A stretch of 64,000 nucleotides of DNA from Nematostella vectensis (taxonomy: Eukaryota > Cnidaria > Anthozoa > Actiniaria > Edwardsiidae): assembly GCF_932526225.1 (NCBI RefSeq), contig NC_064048.1:13339665-13403664 (forward strand), written 5' to 3'. Below are positions 35,651-50,678 of the stretch, piece after piece. Below the pieces are notes generated by a model, which ran no database searches, was not told the origin of the DNA, and worked only from the letters and a program-made list of their open reading frames with translations. Each line of letters opens with the position of its first letter. The first letter of the stretch is position 1. The position numbers and the translations under genes were made by a program.

Positions 35651-36000
35651 GCCCATTGGCCTGGGATCGAACCCGGTCTGAAGAACAAAACGGAAACCAT
35701 ACATACGGATTACCCAATCGGTATGGCAGCACAAGGCTTTTACGGAAGGCTGTAAAGAACCCGAAGGCCCCAAGCACCGATATTTCCGAGCGAATATGCT
35801 GTACAACACTCTTGCAAGGTTATCCCAACCCGCGCATTAATGGGGAGGACAATAACCAGGATCCCAGGCCTGTAATACGGTTACGCCACGCACAGCTCGC
35901 CGAGATTGTGGATGACAAAAAATAGAGGTCTATTTCGGCGTTTTGGGTCCCTTGGGGACTCGCCATGCGCACGGGCGCATCTCTTTTATTGTGTACATGA
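35651..36000. other. GC-richer conserved core of the array 2 unit (unit 5 example)
   Basis: About 350 bp, with higher GC than the rest of the unit and few differences between units. It begins with the tRNA-like element. On the minus strand it also contains tggcgtaaccg (35878-35888), a good A-box match, 205 bp from the B box. An 89-codon frame (from ATG at 35656) and overlapping minus-strand frames of 73-83 codons stay open in most units. Overlap on both strands and near-identity of the copies make coding unlikely. It may be the body of an old tRNA-related SINE. The core is partly deleted in units 2 and 20. Confidence 0.5.
35652..35722 (-). other. tRNA-length Pol III-like element of array 2 (unit 5 example)
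   Basis: Read on the minus strand, this stretch has the layout of a tRNA. A 5' strand ccgattgg (35714-35721) pairs with a 3' strand ccaatgg (35653-35659) as a 7-bp acceptor-like stem with one bulged G. A T-arm ccggg / ccagg pairs at four of five positions around the perfect B box ggttcgatccc (35663-35673). An A-box-like tgggtaatccg (35706-35716) lies at the right spacing, about 43 nt before the B box. The T-run follows within a few bases of the stem (A-run at 35643-35650). D and anticodon arms do not fold convincingly, so this is tRNA-like rather than a functional tRNA. It recurs in every complete unit. Unit 3 has a mutated base after the B box (acccag at 31665). Confidence 0.6.
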
Positions 36001-39000
36001 CATCAAATTAGCGAAGAAAAAAGACGCTGTTTTGGTATCATGTGAAAAGCATAAAATAAATAGAAATAAAGACGTAAGGGGGGAGAATATTGACATCTTC
36101 ATATTAGAATATTGACAAAATCCTCAATTTTGTCTACGCTGACTAAGTAAAGCTGTATTTTACTTTAAAGGGGCAGCAGCATAGTACTGCGCATGTCTGG
36201 AGTCAGTGATTATTGTAGGCTTTTAAGTGTCAACAAACAGTTGAACTTTTTAAAAGCTGTCAATACCTTAATAAATAATATGCAATATTATATTGAAAAC
36301 TATGTTAGTTGACAGTTTGTGGTCATTTTTTTTTTGTTTTGTTTAAAGTCTCCCACATGTATCAAAAGCTCATAAGTCAGTATTAGAATTTCACTGAAGT
36401 TCATTGCGTCAGGGCTCTAGAGCTATTGCAAATCTCTTAAACCTGACACTCCCCCTTTAAAGGAAAGTAAAAAAAAATCAAAATTGTTGGTGGGGGTCTC
36501 TGTTGTGTTTTTTTTCTTTTTAGTTTTGTTCTATTATTATTATTAGTTTCTTTTTTAGAGGGGGAGGGGAATTCAGCTAAAAATAGCAAAGGGTCAATTC
36601 AAGCAACTAGTACAAAAGATGTTTTTTTTGCAGTCCTTTATTCAATATATTCAAGGTTATCATGTAGTTCTTTTGTTTGACTGCATATATATATATTTTT
36701 TCTTTCTTTTCATTACAAGTTCTATATGTGTAAGTGGTGACCATAGCTATGATTACTATTATTTAGAATAATTTTTTACCTACTAAAAGAAAACAACTTG
36801 ACTGCAAAACACTTACTGTAGGGCACTCGATATTAGGCATTACTTTCATGTGGATGTAAGGTTGAAATGTCAAAACCTTCATTAACCCGTGAACTACGCT
36901 TTAGCGTATTACACTTTGTGGTGATCTGATTCTATTGTTCTTTTTGTGTTTTACTAACTATTACCGTTTAACTATCACACTTTGTTTCACGGGTTAATGA
37001 AAACCACTCTAATTACTTACAGTAATTCTTTTTTAATATTATTATTTACTTGTATAATTTAGATGAGCAATACATATTTCTTTATGGCTTTGTAGAGCTC
37101 ATCTCGTTCCTCATAAATAACAAACAAAATGAAGTTTGTTCTTATTTTGGTGCAAAGGAATCTACAGTAGTTTTCTAATCAGATAATTGTTTTTCTTTTA
37201 ACACTCACCTGTTATTTCAACAGCCTCACTTGAGTTTGCTTGTCTCAGAAATAGACCTTGCTTAATAAACAAAGACATGTTACAAACTTATTTAATAATA
37301 GGTAACAACTGCAATATTGTTTGAAGAGAGTGCCCCTCTCTTCTCCCTCCTATTGTTGAAATTATGCTCAATAAACTTTTACCTCTTCCCTCTCCACCAG
37401 TTAAGCATTCTATGTATGCTTCCCTGTACAAAATGCACCCCTTCAAATAAAACATTAAAGTTCACATACTTGTTTACTTCCTCAAACTCTTTGCTTTTTG
37501 TTTTTTGTTAACTTCCTAGGAACAAATTGAATACATATAATCAATAAATCCAGCAAGCTTATTTTGCAAACTCACTTTTTTTTATTATTTTTGCGCAAAA
37601 CCAATCAGGATTAGGGGGGTCAAGCACAAAGAAAGAAAACGAATAAAAAAAAAGCCCATTGGCCTGGGATCGAACCCGGTCTGAAGAACAAAACGGAAAC
37701 CATACATACGGATTACCCAATCGGTATGGCAGCACAAAGCTTTTACGGAAGGCTGTAAAGAACCCGAAGGCCCCAAGCACCGATATTTCCGAGCGAATAT
37801 GCTGTACAACACTCTTGCAAGGTTATCCCAACCCGCGCATTAATGGGGAGGACAATAACCAGGATCCCAGGCCTGTAATACGGTTACGCCACGCACAGCT
37901 CGCCGAGATTGTGGATGACAAAAAATAGAGGTCTATTTGGACGTCTTGGGTCCCTTGGGGACTCGCCATGCGCACGGGCGCATCTCTTTTATTGTGTACA
38001 TGACATCAAATTAGCGAAGAAAAAAGACGCTGTTTTGGTATCATGTGAAAAGCATAAAATAAATAGAAATAAAGACGTAAAGGGGAGAATATTGACATCT
38101 TCATATTAGAATATTGACAAAATCCGCAATTTTGTCTACGCTGACTAAGTAAAGCTGTATTTTACTTTAAAGGGGCAGCAGCATAGTACTGCGCATGTCT
38201 GGAGTCAGTGATTATTGTAGGCTTTTAAGTGTCAACAAACAGTTGAACTTTTTAAAAGCTGTCAATACCTTATTAAATAATATGCAATATTATATTGAAA
38301 ACTATGTTAATTGACAGTTTGTGGTCATTTTTTTGTTTTGTCTAAAGTCCCCACATGTACCAAAAGCTCATAAGTCAGTATTACAATTTCACTGAAGTTC
38401 ATTGTGTCAGAGCTCTAGAGCTATTGCAAATCTCTTTACCATGACACTCCCCTTTTAAAGGAAAGTAAAAAAAAATCAAAATTGTTGGTGGGGGTCTCTG
38501 TTGTGTTTGTTTTCTTTTTAGTTTTGTTCTATTATTATTATTATTTTCTTTTTTAGAGGGGGAGGGGAATTCAGCTAAAAATAGCCAAGGGTCAATTCAA
38601 GCAACTAGTACAAAAGATGTTTTTTTGCAGTCCTTTATTCAATATATTCAAGGTTATCATGCAATTCTGTTGTTTGACTGCATATATATATATATATTTT
38701 TCTTTCTTTTCATTACAAGTTCTATATGTGTAAGTGGTGACCATAGCTATGATTACTATTATTTAAAATATTTTTTTACCTACTAACAGAAAACAACTTG
38801 ACTGCAAAACACTTACTGTAGGGCACTCGATATTAGGCATTACTTTCATGTGGATGTAAGGTTGAAATGTCAAAACCTTCATTAACCCGTGAACTACGCT
38901 TTAGCGTATTACACTTTGTGGTGATCTGATTCTATTGTTCTTTTTTGTGTTTTACTAACTATTACCGTTTAACTATCACACTTTGTTTCACGGGTTAATG

Positions 39001-42000
39001 AAAACCACTCTAATTACTTACAGTAGTTCTTTTTTAATATTATCATTTACTTGTATAATTTAGATGAGCAATACATATTTCTTTGTGGCTTTGTAGAGCT
39101 CATCTCGTTCCTCATAAATAACAAACAAAATGAAGTTTGTTCTTATTTTGGTGCAAAGGAATCTACAGTAGTTTTCTAATCAGATAATTGTTTTTCTTTT
39201 AACACTCACCTGTTATTTCAACAGCCTTACTTGAGTTTGCTTGTCTCAGAAATAGACCTTGCTTAATAAACAAAGACATGTTACAAACTTATTTAATAAT
39301 AGGTAACAACTGCAATACTGTATGAGGAGAGTGCCCCTCTCTTCCCCCTGCTATTGTTGAAATTATGCTCAATAAACTTTTACCTCTTCCCTCTCCACCA
39401 GTTAAGCATTCTATGTATGCTTCCCTGTACAAAATGCACCCCTTCAAATAGAACATTAAAGTTCACATACTTGTTTACTTCCTCAAACTCTTTGCTTTGT
39501 GTTTTTTGTTAACTTCCTAGGAACAAATGGAATACATATAATAAATAAATCTAGCAAGCTTATTTTGCAAACTCACTTTTTTTTTTGCGCAAAACCTATC
39601 AGGATAAAGGGGGTCCAGCACAAAGAAAAAAAACGAATTAAAAAAAAAGCCCAATGGCCTGGGATCGAACCCGGTCTGAAGAACAAAACGGAAACCATAC
39701 ATACGGATTACCCAATCGGTATGGCAGCACAAGGCTTTTACGGAAGGCTGTAAAGAACCCGAAGGCCCCAAGCACCGATATTTCCGAGCGAATATGCTGT
39801 ACAACACTCTTGCAAGGTTATCCCAACCCGCGCATTAATGGGGAGGACAATAACCAGGATCCCAGGCCTGTAATACGATTACGCCACGCACAGCTCGCCG
39901 AGATTGTGGATGACAAAAAATAGAGGTCTATTTCGGCGTTTTGGGTCCCTTGGAGACTCGCCATGCGCACGGGCGCATCTCTTTTATTGTGTACATGACA
40001 TCAAATTAGCGAAGAAAAAGACGCTGTTTTGGTATCATGTGAAAAGCATAAAATAAATAGAAATAAAGACGTAAGGGGGGAGAATATTGACATATTCATA
40101 TTAGAATATTGACAAAATCCGCAATATTGTCTACGCTGACTAAGTAAAGCTGTATTTTACTTTAAAGGGGCAGCAGCATAGTACTGCGCATGTCTGGAGT
40201 CAGTGTTTATTGTAGGCTTTTAAGTGTCTACAAACAGTTGAACTTTTTAAAAGCTGTCAATACCTTATTAAATAATATGCAATATTATATTGAAAACTAT
40301 GTTAATGGACAGTTTGTGGTCATTTTTTTTTTTGTTTTGTTTAAAGTCTCCCACATGTACCAAAAGCTCATAAGTCAGTATTAGAATTTCACTGAAGTTC
40401 ATTGTGTCAGGGCTCTAGAGCTATTGCAAATCTCTTAAACATGACACTCCCCCTTTAAAGGAAAGTAAAAAAAATCAAAATTGTTGGTGGGGGTCTCTGT
40501 TGTGTTTTTTTTTTCTTTTTAGTTTTGTTCTATTATTATTATTATTTTCTTTTTTAGAGGGGGAGGGGAATTCAGCTAAAAATAGCCAAGGGTCAATTCA
40601 AGCAACTAGTACAAAAGATGTTTTTTTGCAGTCCTTTATTCAATATATTCAAGGTTATCATGCAATTGTTTTGTTTGACTGCATATATATATTTTTTTCT
40701 TTCTTTTCATTACAAGTTCTATATGTGTAAGTGGTGACCATAGCTATGATTACTATTATTTAGAATATTTTTTACCTACTAACAGAAAACAACTTGACTG
40801 CAAAACACTTACTGTAGGGCACTCGATATTAGGCATCACTTTCATGTGGATGTAAGGTTGAAATGTCAAAACCTTCATTAACCCGTGAACTACGCTTTAG
40901 CGTATTACACTTTGTGGTGATCTGATTCTATTGTTCTTTTTGTGTTTTACTAACTATTACCGTTTAACTATCACACTTTGTTTCACGGGTTAATGAAAAC
41001 CACTCTAATTACTTACAGTAATTCTTTTTTAATATTATTATTTACTTGTATAATTTAGATGAGCAATACATATTTCTTTATGGCTTTGTAGAGCTCATCT
41101 CGTTCCTCATAAATAACAAACAAAATGAAGTTTGTTCTTATTTTGGTGCAAAGGAATCTACAGTAGTTTTCTAATCAGATAATTGTTTTTCTTTTAACAC
41201 TCACCTGTTATTTCAACAGCCTCACTTGAGTTTGCTTGTCTCAGAAATAGACCTTGCTTAATAAACAAAGACATGTTACAAACTTATTTAATAATAGGTA
41301 ACAACTGCAATATTGTTTGAAGAGAGTGCCCCTCTCTTCTCCCTCCTATTGTTGAAATTATGCTCAATAAACTTTTACCTCTTCCCTCTCCACCAGTTAA
41401 GCATTCTATGTATGCTTCCCTGTACAAAATGCACCCCTTCAAATAAAACATTAAAGTTCACATACTTGTTTACTTCCTCAAACTCTTTGCTTTTTGTTTT
41501 TTGTTAACTTCCTAGGAACAAATTGAATACATATAATCAATAAATCCAGCAAGCTTATTTTGCAAACTCACTTTTTTTTATTATTTTTGCGCAAAACCAA
41601 TCAGGATTAGGGGGGTCAAGCACAAAGAAAGAAAACGAATAAAAAAAAAGCCCATTGGCCTGGGATCGAACCCGGTCTGAAGAACAAAACGGAAACCATA
41701 CATACGGATTACCCAATCGGTATGGCAGCACAAAGCTTTTACGGAAGGCTGTAAAGAACCCGAAGGCCCCAAGCACCGATATTTCCGAGCGAATATGCTG
41801 TACAACACTCTTGCAAGGTTATCCCAACCCGCGCATTAATGGGGAGGACAATAACCAGGATCCCAGGCCTGTAATACGGTTACGCCACGCACAGCTCGCC
41901 GAGATTGTGGATGACAAAAAATAGAGGTCTATTTGGGCGTCTTGGGTCCCTTGGGGACTCGCCATGCGCACGGGCGCATCTCTTTTATTGTGTACATGAC

Positions 42001-45000
42001 ATCAAATTAGCGAAGAAAAAAGACGCTGTTTTGGTATCATGTGAAAAGCATAAAATAAATAGAAATAAAGACGTAAAGGGGAGAATATTGACATCTTCAT
42101 ATTAGAATATTGACAAAATCCGCAATTTTGTCTACGCTGACTAAGTAAAGCTGTATTTTACTTTAAAGGGGCAGCAGCATAGTACTGCGCATGTCTGGAG
42201 TCAGTGATTATTGTAGGCTTTTAAGTGTCAACAAACAGTTGAACTTTTTAAAAGCTGTTAATACCTTATTAAATAATATGCAATATTATATTGAAAACTA
42301 TGTTAATTGACAGTTTGTGGTCATTTTTTTGTTTTGTCTAAAGTCCCCACATGTACCAAAAGCTCATAAGTCAGTATTACAATTTCACTGAAGTTCATTG
42401 TGTCAGAGCTCTAGAGCTATTGCAAATCTCTTTAGCATGACACTCCCCTTTTAAAGGAAAGTAAAAAAAATCAAAATTGTTGGTGGGGGTCTCTGTTGTG
42501 TTTGTTTTCTTTTTAGTTTTGTTCTATTATTATTATTATTTTCTTTTTTAGAGGGGGAGGGGAATTCAGCTAAAAATAGCCAAGGGTCAATTCAAGCAAC
42601 TAGTACAAAAGATGTTTTTTTGCAGTCCTTTATTCAATATATTCAAGGTTATCATGCAATTCTGTTGTTTGACTGCATATATATATATATATTTTTTCTT
42701 TCTTTTCATTACAAGTTCTATATGTGTAAGTGGTGACCATAGCTATGATTACTATTATTTAAAATATTTTTTTACCTACTAACAGAAAACAACTTGACTG
42801 CAAAACACTTACTGTAGGGCACTCGATATTAGGCATTACTTTCATGTGGATGTAAGGTTGAAATGTCAAAACCTTCATTAACCCGTGAACTACGCTTTAG
42901 CGTATTACACTTTGTGGTGATATGATTCTATTGTTCTTTTTTGTGTTTTACTAACTATTACCGTTTAACTATCACACTTTGTTTCACGGGTTAATGAAAA
43001 CCACTCTAATTACTTACAGTAGTTCTTTTTTAATATTATCATTTACTTGTATAATTTAGATGAGCAATACATATTTCTTTGTGGCTTTGTAGAGCTCATC
43101 TCGTTCCTCATAAATAACAAACAAAATGAAGTTTGTTCTTATTTTGGTGCAAAGGAATCTACAGTAGTTTTCTAATCAGATAATTGTTTTTCTTTTAACA
43201 CTCACCTGTTATTTCAACAGCCTTACTTGAGTTTGCTTGTCTCAGAAATAGACCTTGCTTAATAAACAAAGACATGTTACAAACTTATTTAATAATAGGT
43301 AACAACTGCAATATTGTATGAAGAGAGTGCCCCTCTCTTCCCCCTGCTATTGTTGAAATTATGCTCAATAAACTTTTACCTCTTCCCTCTCCACCAGTTA
43401 AGCATTCTATGTATGCTTCCCTGTACAAAATGCACCCCTTCAAATAGGACATTAAAGTTCACATACTTGTTTACTTCCTCAAACTCTTTGCTTTGTGTTT
43501 TTTGTTAACTTCCTAGGAACAAATTGAATACATATAATCAATAAATCCAGCAAGCTTATTTTGCAAACTCACTTTTTTTTTATTTTTGCGCAAAACCAAT
43601 CAGGATTAGGGGGGTCAAGCACAAAGAAAGAAAACGAATAAAAAAAAAGCCCAATTGCCTGGGATCGAACCCGGTCTGAAGAACAAAACGGAAACCATAC
43701 ATACGGATTACCCAATCGGTATGGCAGCACAAGGCTTTTACGGAAGGCTGTAAAGAACCCGAAGGCCCCAAGCACCGATATTTCCGAGCGAATATGCTGT
43801 ACAACACTCTTGCAAGGTTATCTCAACCCGCGCATTAATGGGGAGGACAATAACCAGGATCCCAGGCCTGTAATACGGTTACGCCACGCACAGCTCGCCG
43901 AGATTGTGGATGACAAAAAATAGAGGTCTATTTGGGCGTCTTGGGTCCCTTTGGGACTCGCCATGCGCACGGGCGCATCTCTTTTATTGTGTACATGACA
44001 TCAAATTAGCGAAGAAAAAAGACGCTGTTTTGGTATCATGTGAAAAGCATAAAATAAATACAAATAAAGACGTAAGGGGGAAGAATATTGAAATATTCAT
44101 ATTAGAATATTGACAAAATCCGCAATATTGTCTACGCTGACTAAGTAAAGCTGTATTTTACTTTAAAGGGGCAGCAGCATAGTACTGCGCATGTCTGGAG
44201 TTAGTGTTTATTGTAGGCTTTTAAGTGTCTACAAACAGTTGAACTTTTTAAAAGCTGTCAATACCTTATTAAATAATATGCAATATTATATTGAAAACTA
44301 TGTTAATTGACAGTTTGTGGTCATTTTTTTTTTGTTTTGTTTAAAGTCTCCCACATGTACCAAAAGCTCATAAGTCAGTATTAGAATTTCACTGAAGTTC
44401 ATTGTGTCAGGGCTCTAGAGCTATTGCAAATCTCTTAAAAGGAAAGTAAAAAAAAATCAAAATTGTTGGTGGTGGTCTCTGTTGTGTTTTTTTTCTTTTT
44501 AGTTTTGTTCTATTATTATTATTATTTTCTTTTTTAGAGGGGGAGGGGAATTCAGCTAAAAATAGCCAAGGGTCAATTCAAGCAACTAGTACAAAAGATG
44601 TTTTTTTGCAGTCCTTTATTCAATATATTCAAGGTTATCATGCAATTCTGTTGTTTGACTGCATATATATATATATATTTTTTCTTTCTTTTCATTACAA
44701 GTTCTATATGTGTAAGTGGTGACCATAGCTATGATTACTATTATTTAGAATATTTTTTACCTACTAACAGAAAACAACTTGACTGCAAAACACTTACTGT
44801 AGGGCACTCGATATTAGGCATTACTTTCATGTGGATGTAAGGTTGAAATGTCAAAACCTTCATTAACCCGTGAACTACGCTTTAGCGTATTACACTTTGT
44901 GGTGATATGATTCTATTGTTCTTTTTTGTGTTTTACTAACTATTATCGTTTAACTATCACACTTTGTTTCACGGGTTAATGAAAACCACTCTAATTACTT

Positions 45001-48000
45001 ACAGTAGTTCTTTTTTAATATTATCATTTACTTGTATAATTTAGATGAGCAATACATATTTCTTTGTGGCTTTGTAGAGCTCATCTCGTTCCTCATAAAT
45101 AACAAACAAAATGAAGTTTGTTCTTATTTGGTGCAAAGGAATCTACATTAGTTTTCTAATCAGATAATTGTTTTTTTTTAACACTCACCTGTTATTTCAA
45201 CAGCTCTTACTTGAGTTTGCTTGTCTCAGGAATAGACCTTGCTTAATAAACAAAGACATATTACAAACTTATTTAATAATAGGTAACAACTGCAATATTG
45301 TATGAAGAGAGTGCCCCTCCCTTCTCCCTGCTATTGTTGACATTATGCTCAATAAACTGTTACCTCTCCGCGCTCCACCAGTTAAGCATTCTATGTATGC
45401 TTCCCTGTACAAAATGCGCCCCTTCAAATAGAACATTAAAGTTCACATACTTGTTTACTTTCTCAAACGCTTTGCTTTGTGTTCTTTGTTAACTTCCTAG
45501 GAACAAATTGAATACATATAATCAATAAATCCAGCAAGCTTATTTTGCAAACTCACTTTTTTTTATTATTTTTGCGCAAAACCAATAAGGATTAGGGGGG
45601 TCAAGCACAAAGAAAGAAAACGAATAAAAAAAAAGCCCATTGGCCTGGGATCGAACCCGGTCTGAAGAACAAAACGGAAACCATACATACGGATTACCCA
45701 ATCGGTATGGCAGCACAAGGCTTTTACGGAAGGCTGTAAAGAACCCGAAGGCCCCAAGCACCGATATTTCCGAGCGAATATGCTGTACAACACTCTTGCA
45801 AGGTTATCCCAACCCGCGCATTAATGGGGAGGACAATAACCAGGATCCCAGGCCTGTAATACGGTTACGCCACGCACAGCTCGCCGAGATTGTGGATGAC
45901 AAAGAATAGAGGTCTATTTGGGCGTCTTGGGTCCCTTGGGGACTCGCCATGCGCACGGGCGCATCTCTTTTATTGTGTACATGACATCAAATTAGCGAAG
46001 AAAAAAGACGCTGTTTTGGTATCATGTGAAAAGCATAAAATAAATAGAAATAAAGACGTAAGGGGGAAGAATATTGAAATATTCATATTAGAATATTGAC
46101 AAAATCCGCAATATTGTCTACGCTGACTAAGTAAAGCTGTATTTTACTTTAAAGGGGCAGCAGCATAGTACTGCGCATGTCTGGAGTCAGTGTTTATTGT
46201 AGGCTTTTAAGTGTCTACAAACAGTTGAACTTTTTAAAAGCTGTCAATACCTTATTAAATAATATGCAATATTATATTGAAAACTATGTTAATTGACAGT
46301 TTGTGGTCATTTTTTTTGTTTTGTTTAAAGTCTCCCACATGTACCAAAAGCTCATAAGTCAGTATTAGAATTTCACTGAAGTTCATTGTGTCAGGGCTCT
46401 AGAGCTATTGCAAATCTCTTAAAAGGAAAGTCAAAAAAAATCAAAATTGTTGGTGGGGGTCTCTGTTGTGTTTTTTTTCTTTTTAGTTTTGTTCTATTAT
46501 TATTATTATTTTCTTTTTTAGAGGGGGAGGGGAATTCAGCTAAAAATAGCCAAGGGTCAATTCAAGCAACTAGTACAAAAGATGTTTTTTTGCAGTCCTT
46601 TATTCAATATATTCAAGGTTATCATGCAATTGTTTTGTTTGACTGCATATATATATATTTTTTCCTTCTTTTCATTACAAGTTCTATATGTGTAAGTGGT
46701 GACCATAGCTATGATTACTATTTTTTAGAATAATTTTTTACCTACTAAAAGAAAACAACTTGACTGCAAAACACTTACTGTAGGGCACTCGATATTAGGC
46801 ATTACTTTCATGTGGATGTAAGGTTGAAATGTCAAAACCTTCATTAACCCGTGAACTACGCTTTAGCGTATTACACTTTGTTGTGATCTGATTCTATTGT
46901 TCTTTTTTTGTGTTTTACTAACCATTACCGTTTAACTATCACACTTTGTTTCACGGGTTAATGAAAACCAATCTAATTACACACAGTAATTCTTTTTTAA
47001 TATTATTATTTACTTGTATAATTTAGATGAGCAATACATATTTCTTCTTGGCCTTGTAGAGCTCATCTCATTCCTCATAAATAACAAACAAAATGAAGTT
47101 TGTTCTTATTTGGTGCAAAGGAATCTACATTAGTTTTCTAATCAGATAATTGTTTTTTTTAACACTCACCTGTTATTTCAACAGCTCTTACTTCAGTTTG
47201 CTTGTCTTAGAAATAGACCTTGCTTAATAAACAAAGACATGTTACAAACTTATTTAATAATAGGTAACAACTGCAATATTGTATGAAGAGAGTGCCCCTC
47301 CCCTCCCCCTGCTATTGTTGACATTATGCTCAATAAACTGTTACCTCTACCCTCTCCACCAGTTAAGCATTCTATGTATGCTTCCCTGTACAAAATGCGC
47401 CCCTTCAAATAGAACATTAAAGTTCACATACTTGTTTACTTCCTCGAACTCTTTGCTTTGTGTTTTGTGTTAACTTCCTAGGAACAAATTTAATACATAT
47501 AATCAATAAATCCAGCAAGCTTATTTTGCAAACTCACTTTTTTTATTATTTTTGCGCAACACCAATCAGGATTAGGGGGGTCAAGCACAAAGAAAGAAAA
47601 CGAATAAAAAAAAAGCCTATTGGCCTGGGATCGAACCCGGTCTGAAGAACAAAACGGAAACCATACATACGGATTACCCAATCGGTATGGCAGCACAAGG
47701 CTTTTACGGAAGGCTGTAAAGAACCCGAAGGCCCCAAGCACCGATATTTCCGAGCGAATATGCTGTACAACACTCTTGCAAGGTTATCCCAACCCGCGTA
47801 TTAATGGGGAGGACAATAACCAGGATCCCAGGCCTGTAATACGGTTACGCCACGCACAGCTCGCAGAGATTGTGGATGACAAAAAATAGAGGTCTATTTG
47901 GGCGTCTTGGGTCCCTTGGGGACTCGCCATGCGCACGGGCGCATCTCTTTTATTGTGTACATGACATCAAATTAGCGAAGAAAAAAGACGCTGTTTTGGT

Positions 48001-50500
48001 ATCATGTGAAAAGCATAAAATAAATAGCAATAAAGACGTAAGGGGGGAGAATATTGACATCTTCATATTAGAATATTGACAAAATCCGCAATTTTGTCTA
48101 CGCTGACTAAGTAAAGCTGTATTTTACTTTAAAGGGGCAGCAGCATAGTACTGCGCATGTCTGGAGTCAGTGATTATTGTAGGCTTTTAAGTGTCAACAA
48201 ACAGTTGAACTTTTTAAAAGCTGTTAATACCTTATTAAATAATATGCAATATTATATTGAAAACTATGTTAATTGACAGTTTGTGGTCATTTTTTTGTTT
48301 TGTTTAAAGTCTCCCACATGTACCAAAAGCTCATAAGTCAGTATTAGAATTTCACTGAAGTTCATTGTGTCAGGGCTCTAGAGCTATTGCAAATCTTTTA
48401 AACATGACACTCCCCCTATAAAGGAAAGTAAAAAAAAATCAAAATTGTTTGTGGGGGTCTCTGTTGTGTTTTTTTTTTTCTTTTTAGTTTTGTTCTATTA
48501 TTATTATTATTTTCTTTTTTAGAGGGGGAGGGGAATTCAGCTAAAAATAGCCAAGGGTCAATTCAAGCAACTAGTACAAAAGATGTTTTTTTGCAGTCCT
48601 TTATTCAATATATTCAAGGTTATCATGCAATTCTTTTGTTTGACTGCATATATATATTTTTTTTCTTTCTTTTCATTACAAATTCTATATGTGTAAGTGG
48701 GGACCATAGCTATGATTACTATTATTTAGAATAATTTTTTACCTACTAACAGAAAACAACTTGACTGCAAAACACTTACTGTAGGGCACTCGATATTAGG
48801 CATTACTTTCATGTGGATGTAAGGTTGAAATGTCAAAACCTTCATTAACCCGTGAACTACGCTTTAGCGTATTACACTTTGTGGTGATCTGATTCTATTG
48901 TTCTTTTTTGTGTTTTACTAACTATTACCGTTTAACTATCACACTTTGTTTCACGGGTTAATGAAAACCACTCTAATTACTTACAGTAATTCTTTTTTAA
49001 TATTATTATTTACTTGTATAATTTAGATGAGCAATACATATTTCTTTATGGCTTTGTAGAGCTCATCTCGTTCCTCATAAATAACAAACAAAATAAAGTT
49101 TGTTCTTATTTTGGTGCAAAGGAATCTACAGTAGTTTTCTAATCAGATAATTGTTTTTCTTTTAACACTCACCTGTTATTTCAACAGCCTTACTTGAGTT
49201 TGCTTGTCTCAGAAATAGACCTTGCTTAATAAACAAAAACATGTTGCAAACTTATTTAATAATAGGTAACAACTGCAATATTGTATGAAGAGAGTGCCCC
49301 TCTCTTCCCCCTGCTATTGTTGAAATTATGCTCAATAAACTTTTACCTCTTCCCTCTCCACCAGTTAAGCATTCTATGTATGCTTCCCTGTACAAAATGC
49401 ACCCCTTCAAATAAAACATTAAAGTTCACATACTTGTTTACTTCCTCAAACTCTTTGCTTTCTGTTTTTTGTTAACTTCCTAGGAACAAATTGAATACAT
49501 ATAATCAATAAATCTAGCAAGCTTATTTTGCAAACTCATTTTTTTTATTATTATTTTTGCGCAAAACCTATCATGATTAATGGGGTCCAGCACAAAGAAA
49601 AAAAACGAATTAAAAAAAAAACCCATTGGCCTGGGATCGAACCCGGTCTGAAGAACAAAACGGAAACCATACATACGGATTACCCAATCGGTATGGCAGC
49701 ACAAGGCTTTTACGGAAGGCTGTAAAGAACCCGAAGGCCCCAAGCACCGATATTTCCGAGCGAATATGCTGTACAACACTCTTGCAAGGTTATCCCAACC
49801 CGCGCATTAATGGGGAGGACAATAACCAGGATCCCAGGCCTGTAATACGGTTACGCCACGCACAGCTCGCCGAGATTGTGGATGACAAAAAACAGAGGTC
49901 TATTTGGGCGTCTTGGGTCCCTTGGGGACTCGCCATGCGCACGGGCACATCTCTTTTATTGTGTACATGACATCAAATTAGCAAAGAAAAAAGACGCTGT
50001 TTTGGTATCATGTGAAAAGCATAAAATAAATAGAAATAAAGACGTAAGGGGGGAGAATATTGACATCTTTATATTAGAATATTGACAAAATCCGCAATTT
50101 TGTCTACGCTGACTAAGTAAAGCTGTATTTTACTTTAAAGGGGCAGCAGCATAGTACTGCGCATGTCTGGAGTCAGTGTTTATTGTAGGCTTTTAAGTGT
50201 CAACAAACAGTTGAACTTTTTAAAAGCTGTCAATACCTTATTAAATAATATGCAATATTATATTGAAAACTATGTTAATTGACAGTTTGTGGTCATTTTT
50301 TTTGTTTTGTTTAAAGTCTCCCACATGTACCAAAAGCTCATAAGTCAGTATTAGAATTTCACTGAAGTTCATTGTGTCAGGGCTCTAGAGCTATTGCAAA
50401 TGTCTTAAACATGACACTCCCCCTTTAAAGGAAAGTAAAAAAAAAATCAAAATTGTTGGTGGGGGTCTCTGTTGTGTTTGTTTTCTTTTTAGTTTTATTC

Positions 50501-50678
50501 TATTATTATTATTATTATTTTCTTTTTTAGAGGGGGAGGGGAATTCAGCTAAAAATAGCCAAGGGTCAATTCAAGCAACTAGTACAAAAGATGTTTTTTG
50601 CAGTCCTTTATTCAATATATTCAAGGTTATCATGCAATTCTGTTGTTTGACTGCATATATATATATATATATATATAT
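50501..50678. repeat. ATT and AT microsatellites of the array 2 unit (unit 12 example)
   Basis: An ATT run (50501-50520) and an AT run of 12 repeats (50655-50678) sit about 130 bp apart in every complete unit. Run lengths vary between units. The AT run is longest in units 12 and 14 and much shorter in most others, which helps trace related units. Confidence 0.8.
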
